In this document: piece by piece, positions 15,745-24,348 of the stretch
Numbering within the stretch: the first letter of the stretch is position 1
Layout: each line of letters begins with the position of its first letter
Source of the DNA: JBCBEX01 sp038528235
Lineage (GTDB): Bacteria > Bacteroidota > Rhodothermia > Rhodothermales > Rubricoccaceae
Assembly: GCA_038528235.1 (NCBI GenBank)
Contig: JBCBEX010000031.1
Location: forward strand, 1 to 42,017
Direction of reading: 5' to 3'
Length of the DNA: 42,017 nucleotides
Position numbers and translations under genes: made by a program
The notes under the pieces: generated by a model
Database searches by the model: none
Told to the model about the DNA's origin: nothing
The model's input: only the letters and a program-made list of their open reading frames with translations

Positions 15745-17976
15745 CTAGCGCCCAGCGAGCAGCCCCGTCGGCTCCACGTCGATGTGGAACGTCTGCGAGG
15801 TGCCCGGAGCGAGCGCTTCGACGACGAGCCGCACCGTCTCACCATCGCCAGCGAGCGTAGCATCGGGCGACGGCGTGCCGACGAGTTCGGGGCTCACGGC
15901 GATGTCGGCCGCGAGGTGGCCGAGCGTCACCGTCACGCCAACCTGGCGCGCCGTCGCGGTGCCGTTGTTGGCGAGGCGCACGTTCACGCGCAGCGGGCCG
16001 ACGGCCTCCACGTCAAGCGTGAGCCGGTCGCGGGTGCGCCACCAGTCGGCCACCTCGCTCGCCGTCGCAAACCACACGGCGCCATCCGACGCGAAGGCAT
16101 CGACCGCCGCTTCCAGCATCGCCTGCGCGCGCCAGCCACGGAGGTCTTCGCCGGAGAAGGTGAGCATCGCCAGACCGCCCGCATCGACGACACGCGCGGC
16201 GTCCTCGCGGACGAACTGCGCTTGCAGGCTCGCATCGGGCAGGCGGCGCAGCGTAGCGCGCGGGCTCCGCGACGTACGCGGTAGTCGGACGAGCGGCTCG
16301 CCGTCGCCGATGCGCATGAGCGACGGCACGGCGCGGTTGGCGACGGAGTCGAGGGCGACGTAGCCAAAGCCGCCGCGGGCGAACACGACGTACGGATCGA
16401 GGCCGGGCGCGGAGGCCGGATCGTGCACAAGGCGTGCGCCGTGCGCCAGGGTGACCGTCTCGGCGAGGCGCGCGCGCTGGTCCCGGAGTGCGGTCGGCGT
16501 GAGGTCGTCCGCGCTCCGCGGCCCGAGCAGCGCCACCTCGCCGTGCGCATCGAGACGACGGTAGAGGTCGGCGTAGGCGGGGGCAGCATCGGCGGCGAGG
16601 AAGTAGGTTGCCGGGACGCCGCGCGGTTCGAGGAGCGCGCGCATCGCGTCGAGGCCGCGCGGGTCGGTGTCGGCGCTGCCCGCGAGAACGGCGGCGGCGC
16701 GGTAGGGCGCAGGCCAGTCGGTCATCCAGCCCACGGGGCGGCGCGCGAGCCACGCGAACGTGTTGTCGAAGAGCCGAGCGAGGGCGCGCTGGTCGAGCGG
16801 CCCCACGCCCATCGCGGAGAGCTCGTGGCCGAGGAAGACGAAGCGACCGGCTCCGAAACGACCGTAGAGCAACCCTGCACTAGCGGCACGGGCCGCTCCG
16901 GGGAGCCGGTCGTCGGACGTGTGGTCGTACCACGACCCCGCGACCTGGGACCGCGCCTCGGCGGGCTGCGCCAGGGCGGGCGCGTCGAAGCTGCCGGTAC
17001 GGAGTTGGTAGCCCGCCGGGACGCCCGCCGTGAGTGGGGTGCCGCCGCGCAGCGTGAAGCGCCGGAACGACGCCGCGAGGTCGTCCGCCGCTGTGGGGTC
17101 GCCGCCGAGCCAGGTGTGGTAGGCCACGGCGGTCCGCCCGCCGCGCACCGGATCGACCGTGGCAAACGACGCGGCCGGCTGCGGCGTGCCGGGAGGCCCG
17201 ACCCAGGTGTATCCGCCGAGCGCGGCGAAGCCCGCCGCGGCAAGTTGGGCGTTTTGCTGCGTCTGGGCAGGCGTCATTCCGCCTGGGTCGATGTCACGGT
17301 CGGGCCGGTAGAGGCCTGCCGGAACGACGCCGGGAAACGTGTCGCGCGAGACGCGCCAGGCGGCTCCGCCCGGGTCCACGAACCCTGTGAACTGCGCGCC
17401 TGCAACCTCGTCGAGGACGGCGTGCCCGCGCCAGGAGCCGTCGGGCCGGTAGACACCCGGCGTCCACGTCGCCAGGACGGCCCCGCCGTCGCGGAGGAAG
17501 CCCTTGAGCGCCTCCACCTGCGCGTCTGAGAGCGCCTGTGCGGCCGGCAGCACGAGGATGTCGTAGTCGGCCAGCGCGCCTGGATCGGTAGCCCGCGCTT
17601 CGAGGTCAGCGTCGGTGAGTTCACCGAAGGAAACCTGCCGGTTGAGTAGGTAGGCACGCCAGGTCCGCACGGTCGCGGCGAGCCATTCGGCATCGACGCC
17701 GAGGCCCTCCACGGATCGTGCGCGGTTGACCTGCGCCGTGTAGTCGCTGTGCAGCAGGCCCACGCGCCCACGCTCCGTATCGCCCTGCGCCGCCGCCGAC
17801 CACGGCAGCGCGCCGAAGCTGGTCTGGAGGAGGACGAGGTAGATCCACACCGCGCCGCCGAGCAGCGCGAGCGAGAAGCCGAGCACACCAGCCAGGTGCA
17901 GCCGCTGCCGCCAGGTGGGCGTCGCCGCGCCGGGCTCACGATGTGGCGGGGTTGCGTTGGACGAGGCGCTCGCCAT
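15745..17976 (-). CDS. Membrane-anchored GATase-like/NodB-like protein of exopolysaccharide operon
   Basis: 743 residues from ATG 17976, two bases after the previous stop; GTG 17988 is an overlapping alternative. One N-terminal membrane segment (LAGVLGFSLALLGGAVWIYL) anchors a periplasmic protein. Residues ~75-420 look like a class I glutamine-amidotransferase-like fold (DYDILVLPAAQALSDAQVEAL, FLRDGGAVLATWTPG, FGAGRFVFLGHELS). Residues ~425-640 have a polysaccharide-deacetylase (NodB-like) layout (YRAAAVLAGSADTDPRGLD; RGVPATYFLAADAAP; LAMLTFSGEDLRGW). A C-terminal beta domain (VNVRLANNGTATARQVGVTV) resembles CARDB. The usual deacetylase HxxxH pair is not evident (GEVALLGPRSADDL instead), so it may be inactive or bind sugar. 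Last gene of the operon, probably a polymer-modifying or guiding factor like PgaB or PelA. Confidence 0.65.
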   Translation of the reverse strand: MASASSNATPPHREPGAATPTWRQRLHLAGVLGFSLALLGGAVWIYLVLLQTSFGALPWSAAAQGDTERGRVGLLHSDYTAQVNRARSVEGLGVDAEWLAATVRTWRAYLLNRQVSFGELTDADLEARATDPGALADYDILVLPAAQALSDAQVEALKGFLRDGGAVLATWTPGVYRPDGSWRGHAVLDEVAGAQFTGFVDPGGAAWRVSRDTFPGVVPAGLYRPDRDIDPGGMTPAQTQQNAQLAAAGFAALGGYTWVGPPGTPQPAASFATVDPVRGGRTAVAYHTWLGGDPTAADDLAASFRRFTLRGGTPLTAGVPAGYQLRTGSFDAPALAQPAEARSQVAGSWYDHTSDDRLPGAARAASAGLLYGRFGAGRFVFLGHELSAMGVGPLDQRALARLFDNTFAWLARRPVGWMTDWPAPYRAAAVLAGSADTDPRGLDAMRALLEPRGVPATYFLAADAAPAYADLYRRLDAHGEVALLGPRSADDLTPTALRDQRARLAETVTLAHGARLVHDPASAPGLDPYVVFARGGFGYVALDSVANRAVPSLMRIGDGEPLVRLPRTSRSPRATLRRLPDASLQAQFVREDAARVVDAGGLAMLTFSGEDLRGWRAQAMLEAAVDAFASDGAVWFATASEVADWWRTRDRLTLDVEAVGPLRVNVRLANNGTATARQVGVTVTLGHLAADIAVSPELVGTPSPDATLAGDGETVRLVVEALAPGTSQTFHIDVEPTGLLAGR

Positions 17977-17978
17977 GT

Positions 17979-18827
17979 TCACTCCCACGACAGCCGCTCG
18001 TCGCGCGGGGGCGGGTGGGACGCCGGCGAGTGGGGCGGATCGAGGTCCAGGAGCGTGTCGAGTTCGTCGGCGAGGCGCAGCAGTTCCTGATAGTCCTCGT
18101 CCTTGCTATCGGCACGCTCGGCACTATCCGCATGCTCGACGGCGCTCGGCGGGCCCTGTGACGCCGAGGCTGCCGTGGATGGTGCCGGGGCCGAAGGCTT
18201 CGGCGCCGGACGCGGCGGTGCTGCCTGCGGAGGCGCCGGACGCGGCGCGGCTGGTGCAGCCAGCTGCTCGCGCAGCACGGGTTCGGCTTCGCGCGGGGCG
18301 GCTGCCGTTCGCCGTGCCGGTGAGGCTGTCGGTGGAGCCACAGGGGACGAGGCCGGAGGCGAGACCGGGGTCGACATCGGTTCGGGGTGCTCTTCTCCGA
18401 AGAAGTCGGCGAGGTCGCCGGCGCGCAGCGGCGTCACGTCCTCGAACGTCGCGTCTTCCCATGCTGGCTCAGCCGATGACGAGGTAGGCTGCGCAGGCGC
18501 GGACCAGCCTTCGGGCGCGGGTGCCTGGTCTGGCGCTGCCTCGGGCGCGGCGGGCGGCAGCGCGTTGCCGGCAGCCTGCTGCTGGAGTCCCGCGGCCGCG
18601 AGCCGGAGGAGTTCCTGCAACTGCGCGACCTGCGTGGTGTCGCCCTGGGCCGTCCCCACAGGCGCGGTCAGGAGCAGCGGCTGCGGCGGCACGTCGGGGG
18701 GCGGGGCGGGCGCGCCGCGGCCCTGGCGCTCGCGCACCTTGTAGAGCACGTACGCCGCGACGGCCAGGATCAGCGTCGCAAGCGTGCCGACCAGGATGAT
18801 CGTGGATAGAATCGGGAGCAGCTCCAT
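17979..18827 (-). CDS. Membrane-anchored Pro/Ala-rich protein of exopolysaccharide operon
   Basis: 282 residues. A single N-terminal transmembrane helix (LSTIILVGTLATLILAVAAY) is followed by a basic stretch (KVRERQGR). About 240 residues of low-complexity Pro/Ala/Ser sequence come next, broken by short helices (TQVAQLQELLRLAAAGLQQQ; DLADFFGEEHPEP; DEDYQELLRLADELDTLLDL). No enzyme domain is visible. The repeated LQELLRLA/YQELLRLA helices may be short docking motifs. Translation is tightly linked to the next gene, whose ATG begins two bases after this stop. It may be a scaffold or copolymerase-like partner of the GT2 synthase; that is inference from position. Confidence 0.55.
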   Translation of the reverse strand: MELLPILSTIILVGTLATLILAVAAYVLYKVRERQGRGAPAPPPDVPPQPLLLTAPVGTAQGDTTQVAQLQELLRLAAAGLQQQAAGNALPPAAPEAAPDQAPAPEGWSAPAQPTSSSAEPAWEDATFEDVTPLRAGDLADFFGEEHPEPMSTPVSPPASSPVAPPTASPARRTAAAPREAEPVLREQLAAPAAPRPAPPQAAPPRPAPKPSAPAPSTAASASQGPPSAVEHADSAERADSKDEDYQELLRLADELDTLLDLDPPHSPASHPPPRDERLSWE

Positions 18828-18879
18828 CGGAGGGTGCGGGAGGACTGAGGCGGTCGTCGTCTAGTGTCGGCGCAGTGGG

Positions 18880-18994
18880 CCGCAGGCTTAAACCTGCGGG
18901 TGTGGAGGTATGGACGTGTGAAGGTGTGGACGGAGTGGCATAGATCTACTACGAGAGGACACGTTCATACGTCGACACCTGCATACGTTCACAC
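18880..18994. repeat. Inverted arrays of an 8-bp repeat, gene-free, inside the exopolysaccharide operon
   Basis: The left arm (18900-18931) consists of octamers GTGTGGAG, GTATGGAC, GTGTGAAG and GTGTGGAC. The right arm (18960-18994) is the reverse complement of octamers GTGTGAAC, GTATGCAG, GTGTCGAC and GTATGAAC. About 28 bp separate the arms. A separate 7-bp hairpin (18880-18899, CCGCAGG/CCTGCGG) sits next to the left arm. The right arm ends 6 bp from the GT2 stop codon. The design matches the arrays that flank four-helix-bundle genes in the pnt operon, but here no gene lies between them. Confidence 0.7.
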
Positions 18995-19000
18995 TGGCCT

Positions 19001-20557
19001 CTAGATCGTCCCGATGCGCTTGAGCTTGCCCCAGCCCATGCCGAAGCCGAGCAGTTCCTCGACGGTGGCCGCGCACTTGCACACGTCGATGGTGAGGACG
19101 AAAAACAGGCGATAGATCACCGTCAGCGGGACGAGGCGGAGGTCTTCGCGCTCGGTCGCCACGCAGTAGAGCGCCGCGGCCAGGTCGAGGATGGTGAGCG
19201 AGAGCCACCAGAAGACGAGGTACTGCGAGTAGCCCACGACGGCTGCCGCCACGAAGAAGAGGTGCGCGAAGACGTTCATCGCGGGCCAGATCAGGCTCTC
19301 GAAGGCCATCGACCAGAGGACGAGCGTGCCGCCGAAGTTGACCGTCGGGTTGAAGACGAGGTCGCGGTGCTTGCGGATGGCCTGGAGGATGCCGCGCGTC
19401 CAGCGGTAGCGCTGCTTGAGGAGGTCGGTGAGCCGGTTCGGCGCCTCGGTCCAGGAGACAGCGCCGGGCTCGTAGACCACGCGCCAGCCCGCGCGGAGAA
19501 TCTGCAGCGTGATGTCGCAGTCCTCGGCGAAGGTGTCGGAGGCGTACCACCCCGCCTCGACGATCGCGGCCTTGCGAAACAGCCCCACCGGGCCGGGGAT
19601 GATGTTCACGAGCCGCACCGCGCTCTGCGCCGCCCGCACCATGTTGAGCCCCTCGATGTATTCGAGCGCCTGGAGCTTCGTCCAGAGCGTGTCGCGGTTC
19701 TTGACCTTCACGTTGCCCGCGACGGCTCCGATCTCGGGGTCGCGGAGATGGCGGATGGCCCGCCGCAGCGTCTCGGGCGAGAGCTGCGAGTCGCCGTCCA
19801 CGCAGAGCACGAAGTCGTGCTGGCTGACCGCGATGCCTGCGTTGAGCGCCGTCGCCTTGCCGCCGTTGGGCTTCGAGACGAGCCGCACCTCGGCGCGGCC
19901 GCCGTGGCTGTTCTCGTAGACGCCCACCCGCTGCTCGGCGAGGGTGTTCGTCCGGTCCCGCGAGCCGTCGTCGACGACGATCACCTCGAAGCGCGGGTAA
20001 TCCTGCTCGATGAGGCTCAGGATCGTGCGCTCGATGAGCACGTCCTCGTTATAGGCCGGGACGATGATCGAGACGGGCGGCAGAAAGGCACGTGCGAGCG
20101 CTTGGGGGTCGGCCTCGACGTCAGCGCCGCTGGCTCCTTCTCGGGCGTAGGCTTCCTCACGGACATACGCGGCCTCCTGCGCGGTGTACTTGGCGTTGTA
20201 GACGTACGAGAGCACGAGCACGCCGAAGTAGCGCACGAGCAGCACGCACAGGAACAGCAGAAGCGCGACCGTGGACGCGTAGACGAGCAGCCCGCGCCAG
20301 CCAAATTCGACTGTGTGGCCCCAGCCGAAGGGGTCGGTCATGCTCACCCACACCACGCCTGCGAGCGCCGCGCTGAGGATCGTCAGCCAGGCGATGCGCC
20401 GGCGGTAGTGCCGCGCGTCGTGCTGCAGCGGGCCGTGCGGCTGCATCGGCACCGGCGGCACGAACGTCTGCCGCACGACGGGCGCGACCACGTCCTCCTT
20501 CCGCGCAGGCAGCGAGGAGGGCGTGGTAGTCGGATGTCGGCTATCGGCTGTCGGCAT
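19001..20557 (-). CDS. Processive GT2 polysaccharide synthase (PgaC/hyaluronan-synthase type)
   Basis: 518 residues. Two N-terminal transmembrane helices (residues ~54-72 and 90-118) precede the GT-A domain. All processive GT2 motifs are present: DDGS at 196-199, DGD at 254-256, AEDCD at 344-348 and QRYRW at 382-386. After them come the interface helix and C-terminal membrane helices (FHFF-type: VFAHLFFVAAAVVGYSQYLV; LSLTILDLAAALYCV). It should transfer nucleotide-sugar monomers to a growing polymer and extrude it through the inner membrane, as in poly-beta-1,6-GlcNAc, hyaluronan and cellulose synthases. No PilZ domain is fused. The sugar cannot be read from the sequence; the closest impression is PgaC/IcaA. 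Confidence 0.88.
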   Translation of the reverse strand: MPTADSRHPTTTPSSLPARKEDVVAPVVRQTFVPPVPMQPHGPLQHDARHYRRRIAWLTILSAALAGVVWVSMTDPFGWGHTVEFGWRGLLVYASTVALLLFLCVLLVRYFGVLVLSYVYNAKYTAQEAAYVREEAYAREGASGADVEADPQALARAFLPPVSIIVPAYNEDVLIERTILSLIEQDYPRFEVIVVDDGSRDRTNTLAEQRVGVYENSHGGRAEVRLVSKPNGGKATALNAGIAVSQHDFVLCVDGDSQLSPETLRRAIRHLRDPEIGAVAGNVKVKNRDTLWTKLQALEYIEGLNMVRAAQSAVRLVNIIPGPVGLFRKAAIVEAGWYASDTFAEDCDITLQILRAGWRVVYEPGAVSWTEAPNRLTDLLKQRYRWTRGILQAIRKHRDLVFNPTVNFGGTLVLWSMAFESLIWPAMNVFAHLFFVAAAVVGYSQYLVFWWLSLTILDLAAALYCVATEREDLRLVPLTVIYRLFFVLTIDVCKCAATVEELLGFGMGWGKLKRIGTI

Positions 20558-20874
20558 GAAGGTGCCGCTGGAGCACGGCTCTCAATTGCCCTCCTAGATA
20601 GGAGAGGCTAGTGAAGCAGTACGCTGTTTCTACCCTTTCCTACGAAGTCATCCCCGCGCAGGCGGGGACCCACGAGGGTACCCGGATGGAAGTGGTCAAA
20701 GGGAGCGATCGGAGTCGGCACAGCGATGCACATACCGCCTCTGCCAACGTCAGCACGGGCGCTGCGCACCGTCACGGCGTCGTTCGTGTAGGCCCCCGCA
20801 TGCGCGGGGATGACGTTGGAGAGAGGTCGAAAGGTCATCCTGGCTTGATCGGCGGTAGCCATCAGCCGACAGCC
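20558..20874. other. 317-bp intergenic gap holding a REP-like inverted pair
   Basis: There is no gene here. The gap lies inside the exopolysaccharide operon between the TPR/barrel gene and the GT2 gene. It contains two palindromic REP-like units in opposite orientation (separate entry) and otherwise nothing recognisable. No convincing terminator or promoter was found, so readthrough into the GT2 gene is possible. Confidence 0.5.
20647..20814. repeat. Inverted pair of REP-like palindromes (GTCATCCCCGCG type)
   Basis: Unit 1 at 20647-20670 begins GTCATCCCCGCGCAGGCG and ends GGGGACC. Unit 2 at 20791-20814 is the reverse complement of GTCATCCCCGCGCATGCG plus GGGGCC. Each unit is itself a palindrome of CCCCGC/GCGGGG. 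Elements with the core TCATCCCCGCG...GCGGGGA occur in many bacterial genomes as intergenic repeats. Two in inverted order form a BIME-like structure. Confidence 0.7.
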
Positions 20875-23800
20875 CTAGAGCGCTACATAGAGCGCGCCGC
20901 TGACAATCACGCTCGTGTAGCGCCCGTCGACGTCCTCGAACACGCGTGCGGAGTTGGAGAAGCGGCCGTTGAGCCCGAGGCCAATCGTGCGGCCGAGTTG
21001 GAAGACCACGTCCGCCTCCAGGCGCGTCGTGAGGAAGCCCGACGCCGGTGCGGTCGTACCCACGGCGGCGAGCGTGCGCACGTAGGTCCCGCCGCGCGGG
21101 TTGCGCTCCCACTCGACGTAGCCCTCCAGTTCCTGGTAGGCCTCGTCGCTCGGCGTGAAGAAGTACGAGCGCTCCTCGTCGTAGACCAGGCGGAAGTAGC
21201 GTGGGCCGATCCAGACGCCGCCGCTCGGCGTCCGGAAGAGCCGAAGCCCAGCCTGCCCCTGGATCGACGAGCCGCCGAAGATGCGGCGGTCGCCCGTCGT
21301 GCGGAGCGGGTCGGTGTCGGAGACGCGGAGCAGCGCAGCCTGGCCGCTGGCGCGGAGGAGCGAGTCCACAAGCGACGTCGCCCCGCGCACATCGATCTGG
21401 GAGAAGCGGCTCTCGAAGTCCGGCGCGCCTGCCGCCCAGAGGTCGAAGGCGCCTTCCTGGGTGCGGTAGCCGACCGAGAGTTGGAGCACGCCCGGCGCCT
21501 GGAAGAGCGCGCGTGTTTCGATGAAGCCCGCTGTGCGCTCGAAGCCCGTGTAGGTGAGCGCGCCGCCCTGGACGGTGATCCGTCGGGTGTAGCCCTCGCC
21601 GAAGCGTGCCTGCGTCGGGCGCGGGCCGAGATCGAGGATCGCTCCACCGTTGACCTCATTGGCGCGGTAGGCGAGGATCTGCGCGGCCTGGCCGATGGGC
21701 GGTGGCGCGAAGCGGGTGCCGCGGAACTGGTGCGTCTTGAGCCCTGCCATGAGCACGAGCGGCAGGCGCACGCCCGGCAGCGTGAACTGCGCCGAGACGC
21801 CCTGCGCCGTGCGGCGATACTCCGAGCCGTCACCGCCCGCCGTGATCACCTCGGCGCTTGGGACGACGAGCAGCGAGAACTGCCCGGGGTTGGCGAACCC
21901 ACCGACGCCCTGGATGCGGTCGAGCAGCGCGAGGCGCTCGGCCACGACGGGCCGCGCCGTAGGGTCGAGCTGGACGGCCCCGGCGTAGGCGACCTGCGCG
22001 TCCTCGAACTGCCCGGCTTCGCGGTAGGCGTCGCCCATGAGCAGGCGCGCGTCCACGCGGTCGGGGCGACGACTCGAGGCAATGCGGGCGGCCTCGGCGG
22101 CCCCGGCGTAGTCGCCGGAGTCGTAGCGGTAACGCGCGATGAGCACCTGCTCGTCGTCGCCATACTCCAGGCGCTGGAGCGCTTCGAGCGCAGCGATGGC
22201 GCTGGCGTAGTCGCCCGCGTTGACGAAGGCTGCGGCCTGCTCGCGGACAGCCTGGCGCGGCGTCTCCCCGGTCTGCTGGAAGTACCTGTCGTAGGCGCTC
22301 GCGGCCTGCTGGTACTGCCCCGCGCGGTAGAGGTCGCGGGCGCCTTCGAGGGCGAGTTGCTCCTCGCGCTGGCGCATCGCGGCGCGGCGGAGCGCGATCT
22401 CAGCGGGCGAGGTGCCCGTGGCCTCGGCCTGGCGGAGGTACTGCTCCGCCCGCGCGAAGTCGTTCTGCGCGGTGTAGTAGGTCGCGGCGGCGAGGAGCAG
22501 CCCGGCGTCGTTGCGGTGCGTCGCCAGGGCGTTGTCGAGCGCCTGCGAGGTCTGCGGCTCGTTGACGCCAGCGCGAGCCACGGCGTAGGCATACATCGCC
22601 ACGGCCTGCGGGTCGTCCGGCGCGATCTGGTAGACGGCGCGCGCCTGTTCGAGCGCCATCTCATACTGCTCCATCATCGTCAGGAAGCGCACGTAGTCGA
22701 CACGCAGCGTGGTGTCGTCGGGGTTCGTGGCGAGCAGTTGCTCATAGAGCCCGATCACCGGCGCCGGGTCGGCGAGCGCGCCCGTCCGTGCCAGCACGAA
22801 GTAGGGCGGGAGGAGCGCTCGCTTCAGTTGCTCGGCCGCCTCTAGATCCGCATCGGGGTTGGCGGCGCGCTCGGCGTCCAGCGCGGCGATCTGGCGCTCG
22901 GCCATCGCGATCTGGTCGGCCTGGAGGCGGAGCACCTGCGCCTCGTGCGCCTGGCGATCCACCACATACGGCTCCGCGCCCGCGAGAACGAGGTCCGCCT
23001 CGGGGTAGCGCCCGGCCTGGATGAGTTCGTCGGCGAGGGCATAGCGTGTGGCGAGGTCAGCGGGGTCGACCTTCAACCGGAAGGTGTAGCGGTCGATGGC
23101 GTAGACCGCGTCGGAAGTGCCCAGCCCGATGTCGATGTCCTCGAAGCGGAGCTTCCACTCCTCGGTGTCGCTGTGGCGCGGCTCCAGTTCGCGCAGTTGG
23201 TCGAACGCCTCGGCGTAACGCTCCAGACGGAGGAGCTCGTCGACGAGCGTGAAGCGCGTGGCGTCGTCTTCGGGGTTGCGGTCGAGGCGGCGCTTGAGGT
23301 CGTCCACGCGGTAGCGCGGGCCATCGGAGCCCGCGGCGCGGGCGTAGAGGCGGTCGAAGGCGGGCGTCCCGGCCTGGCTGGCGCGGATCGGGTCGAGGAC
23401 GCGCTGCGCGTCGGAGGCGCGGCCGTTGGCGAGGTAGAGCTCGGCGAGGTCGTAGCGCTTGGCCGTCTGGTTGGGGTTGCGCGCGAGGTCGCGTTCGAGC
23501 GCGGCGATGGCGTTCCCGGCCTGGTCGAGCTCGGCGAGCCCCTGACGAGCGTCGCGATTGCTCGGGTCGAGCGCGAGCGCCTGGTCGAAGGAGGCCCGGG
23601 CCCGGGCACGGTCGCCCTGCCAGAAGCGGAAGTAGCCAAGCCGCATGTGCAGGTCGGCGTTCGACGGGTAGAGGCGGAGGTACTCTTCGGCGGCCGCCGC
23701 GCCCTTGTCGGCCTGCCCGAGCGCCGCGAGAGCCACGAGATAGCGCGTGACGACGTCCGGCGTCCCCTGCGCGCGGGCGAGGTAGAACTCGTACTGCGCC

Positions 23801-24258
23801 GCCGCTTCGGCATAGCGCTCGGCGTCGGTGAGCGCTTCGGCGTACTGGAGGCGGTAGGCGAGGTTGCCCGGCGCGCCCTCGACCTGCTGCCGGAACACAT
23901 CGAGTTGGGAGCCCCCCGCGGTCGCGGTCTGCCCGGTGCCGACGCGGACGCGCTGGAGACCGACCTCGGCCTCGGCGTCGCCCGGGCGCAGCGCCAGCAC
24001 GCGCTCGTAGTCGGCGGCAGCCTCGGCGTTTTGGCGGCGGGCCTCATAGGCCTGCGCGCGCAGGAACCGTGCCCCGGCATCGTCCGGCGTACGGATGAGC
24101 AGGTCGGTCAGGAGGCGGATGGCCTCGCCATAGCGCCCGGCGTCGTAGGCAGCCTGGGCGGCGGGAAGACCGGCGGTCTGCGCGAGGGCCGTCGGCGCTG
24201 TCAGCACCGTCGGCGCCGCGGCGAGCGCGGTCAGGAGAAAGACGAGTCGGAGTCGCAT
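20875..24258 (-). CDS. TPR-repeat outer-membrane export protein (BcsC/PgaA/PelB-like)
   Basis: 1127 residues. A signal peptide (LRLVFLLTALAAAPTVL, cleavage after ALAQ) is followed by at least a dozen TPR-like helical pairs from residue ~30 to ~770 (LPAAQAAYDAGRYGEAIRLL; YAEAAAQYEFYLARAQG; FRFWQGDRARARASFDQAL; SYDSGDYAGAAEAARIASS-type units). The C-terminal ~330 residues are beta-rich with alternating hydrophobic/aromatic strands (GGALTYTGFERTAGFIETRA; LQLSVGYRTQEGAFDLWAAG; YVEWERNPRGGTYVRTLA; SVIVSGALYVAL), typical of an outer-membrane barrel. This architecture exports polymer across the periplasm and outer membrane in Bcs, Pga and Pel systems. It precedes the GT2 synthase in the same operon. 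Confidence 0.8.
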   Translation of the reverse strand: MRLRLVFLLTALAAAPTVLTAPTALAQTAGLPAAQAAYDAGRYGEAIRLLTDLLIRTPDDAGARFLRAQAYEARRQNAEAAADYERVLALRPGDAEAEVGLQRVRVGTGQTATAGGSQLDVFRQQVEGAPGNLAYRLQYAEALTDAERYAEAAAQYEFYLARAQGTPDVVTRYLVALAALGQADKGAAAAEEYLRLYPSNADLHMRLGYFRFWQGDRARARASFDQALALDPSNRDARQGLAELDQAGNAIAALERDLARNPNQTAKRYDLAELYLANGRASDAQRVLDPIRASQAGTPAFDRLYARAAGSDGPRYRVDDLKRRLDRNPEDDATRFTLVDELLRLERYAEAFDQLRELEPRHSDTEEWKLRFEDIDIGLGTSDAVYAIDRYTFRLKVDPADLATRYALADELIQAGRYPEADLVLAGAEPYVVDRQAHEAQVLRLQADQIAMAERQIAALDAERAANPDADLEAAEQLKRALLPPYFVLARTGALADPAPVIGLYEQLLATNPDDTTLRVDYVRFLTMMEQYEMALEQARAVYQIAPDDPQAVAMYAYAVARAGVNEPQTSQALDNALATHRNDAGLLLAAATYYTAQNDFARAEQYLRQAEATGTSPAEIALRRAAMRQREEQLALEGARDLYRAGQYQQAASAYDRYFQQTGETPRQAVREQAAAFVNAGDYASAIAALEALQRLEYGDDEQVLIARYRYDSGDYAGAAEAARIASSRRPDRVDARLLMGDAYREAGQFEDAQVAYAGAVQLDPTARPVVAERLALLDRIQGVGGFANPGQFSLLVVPSAEVITAGGDGSEYRRTAQGVSAQFTLPGVRLPLVLMAGLKTHQFRGTRFAPPPIGQAAQILAYRANEVNGGAILDLGPRPTQARFGEGYTRRITVQGGALTYTGFERTAGFIETRALFQAPGVLQLSVGYRTQEGAFDLWAAGAPDFESRFSQIDVRGATSLVDSLLRASGQAALLRVSDTDPLRTTGDRRIFGGSSIQGQAGLRLFRTPSGGVWIGPRYFRLVYDEERSYFFTPSDEAYQELEGYVEWERNPRGGTYVRTLAAVGTTAPASGFLTTRLEADVVFQLGRTIGLGLNGRFSNSARVFEDVDGRYTSVIVSGALYVAL

Positions 24259-24348
24259 GGGCGGGAGGGGTACACCCGGTAGGGAGCGAGGCTATCGCAG
24301 CCTCAGGGGCCGGCCAGCGGGGCCAGGATTGGGTCGGTCGGAGGCGAC

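Noticed and set aside
20611..24282. Long plus-strand frames opposite the TPR/barrel and GT2 genes
   Set aside because: High-GC antisense shadows, rich in Ala/Arg/Val/Gly without domains; the minus-strand genes carry the motifs and signal peptide.
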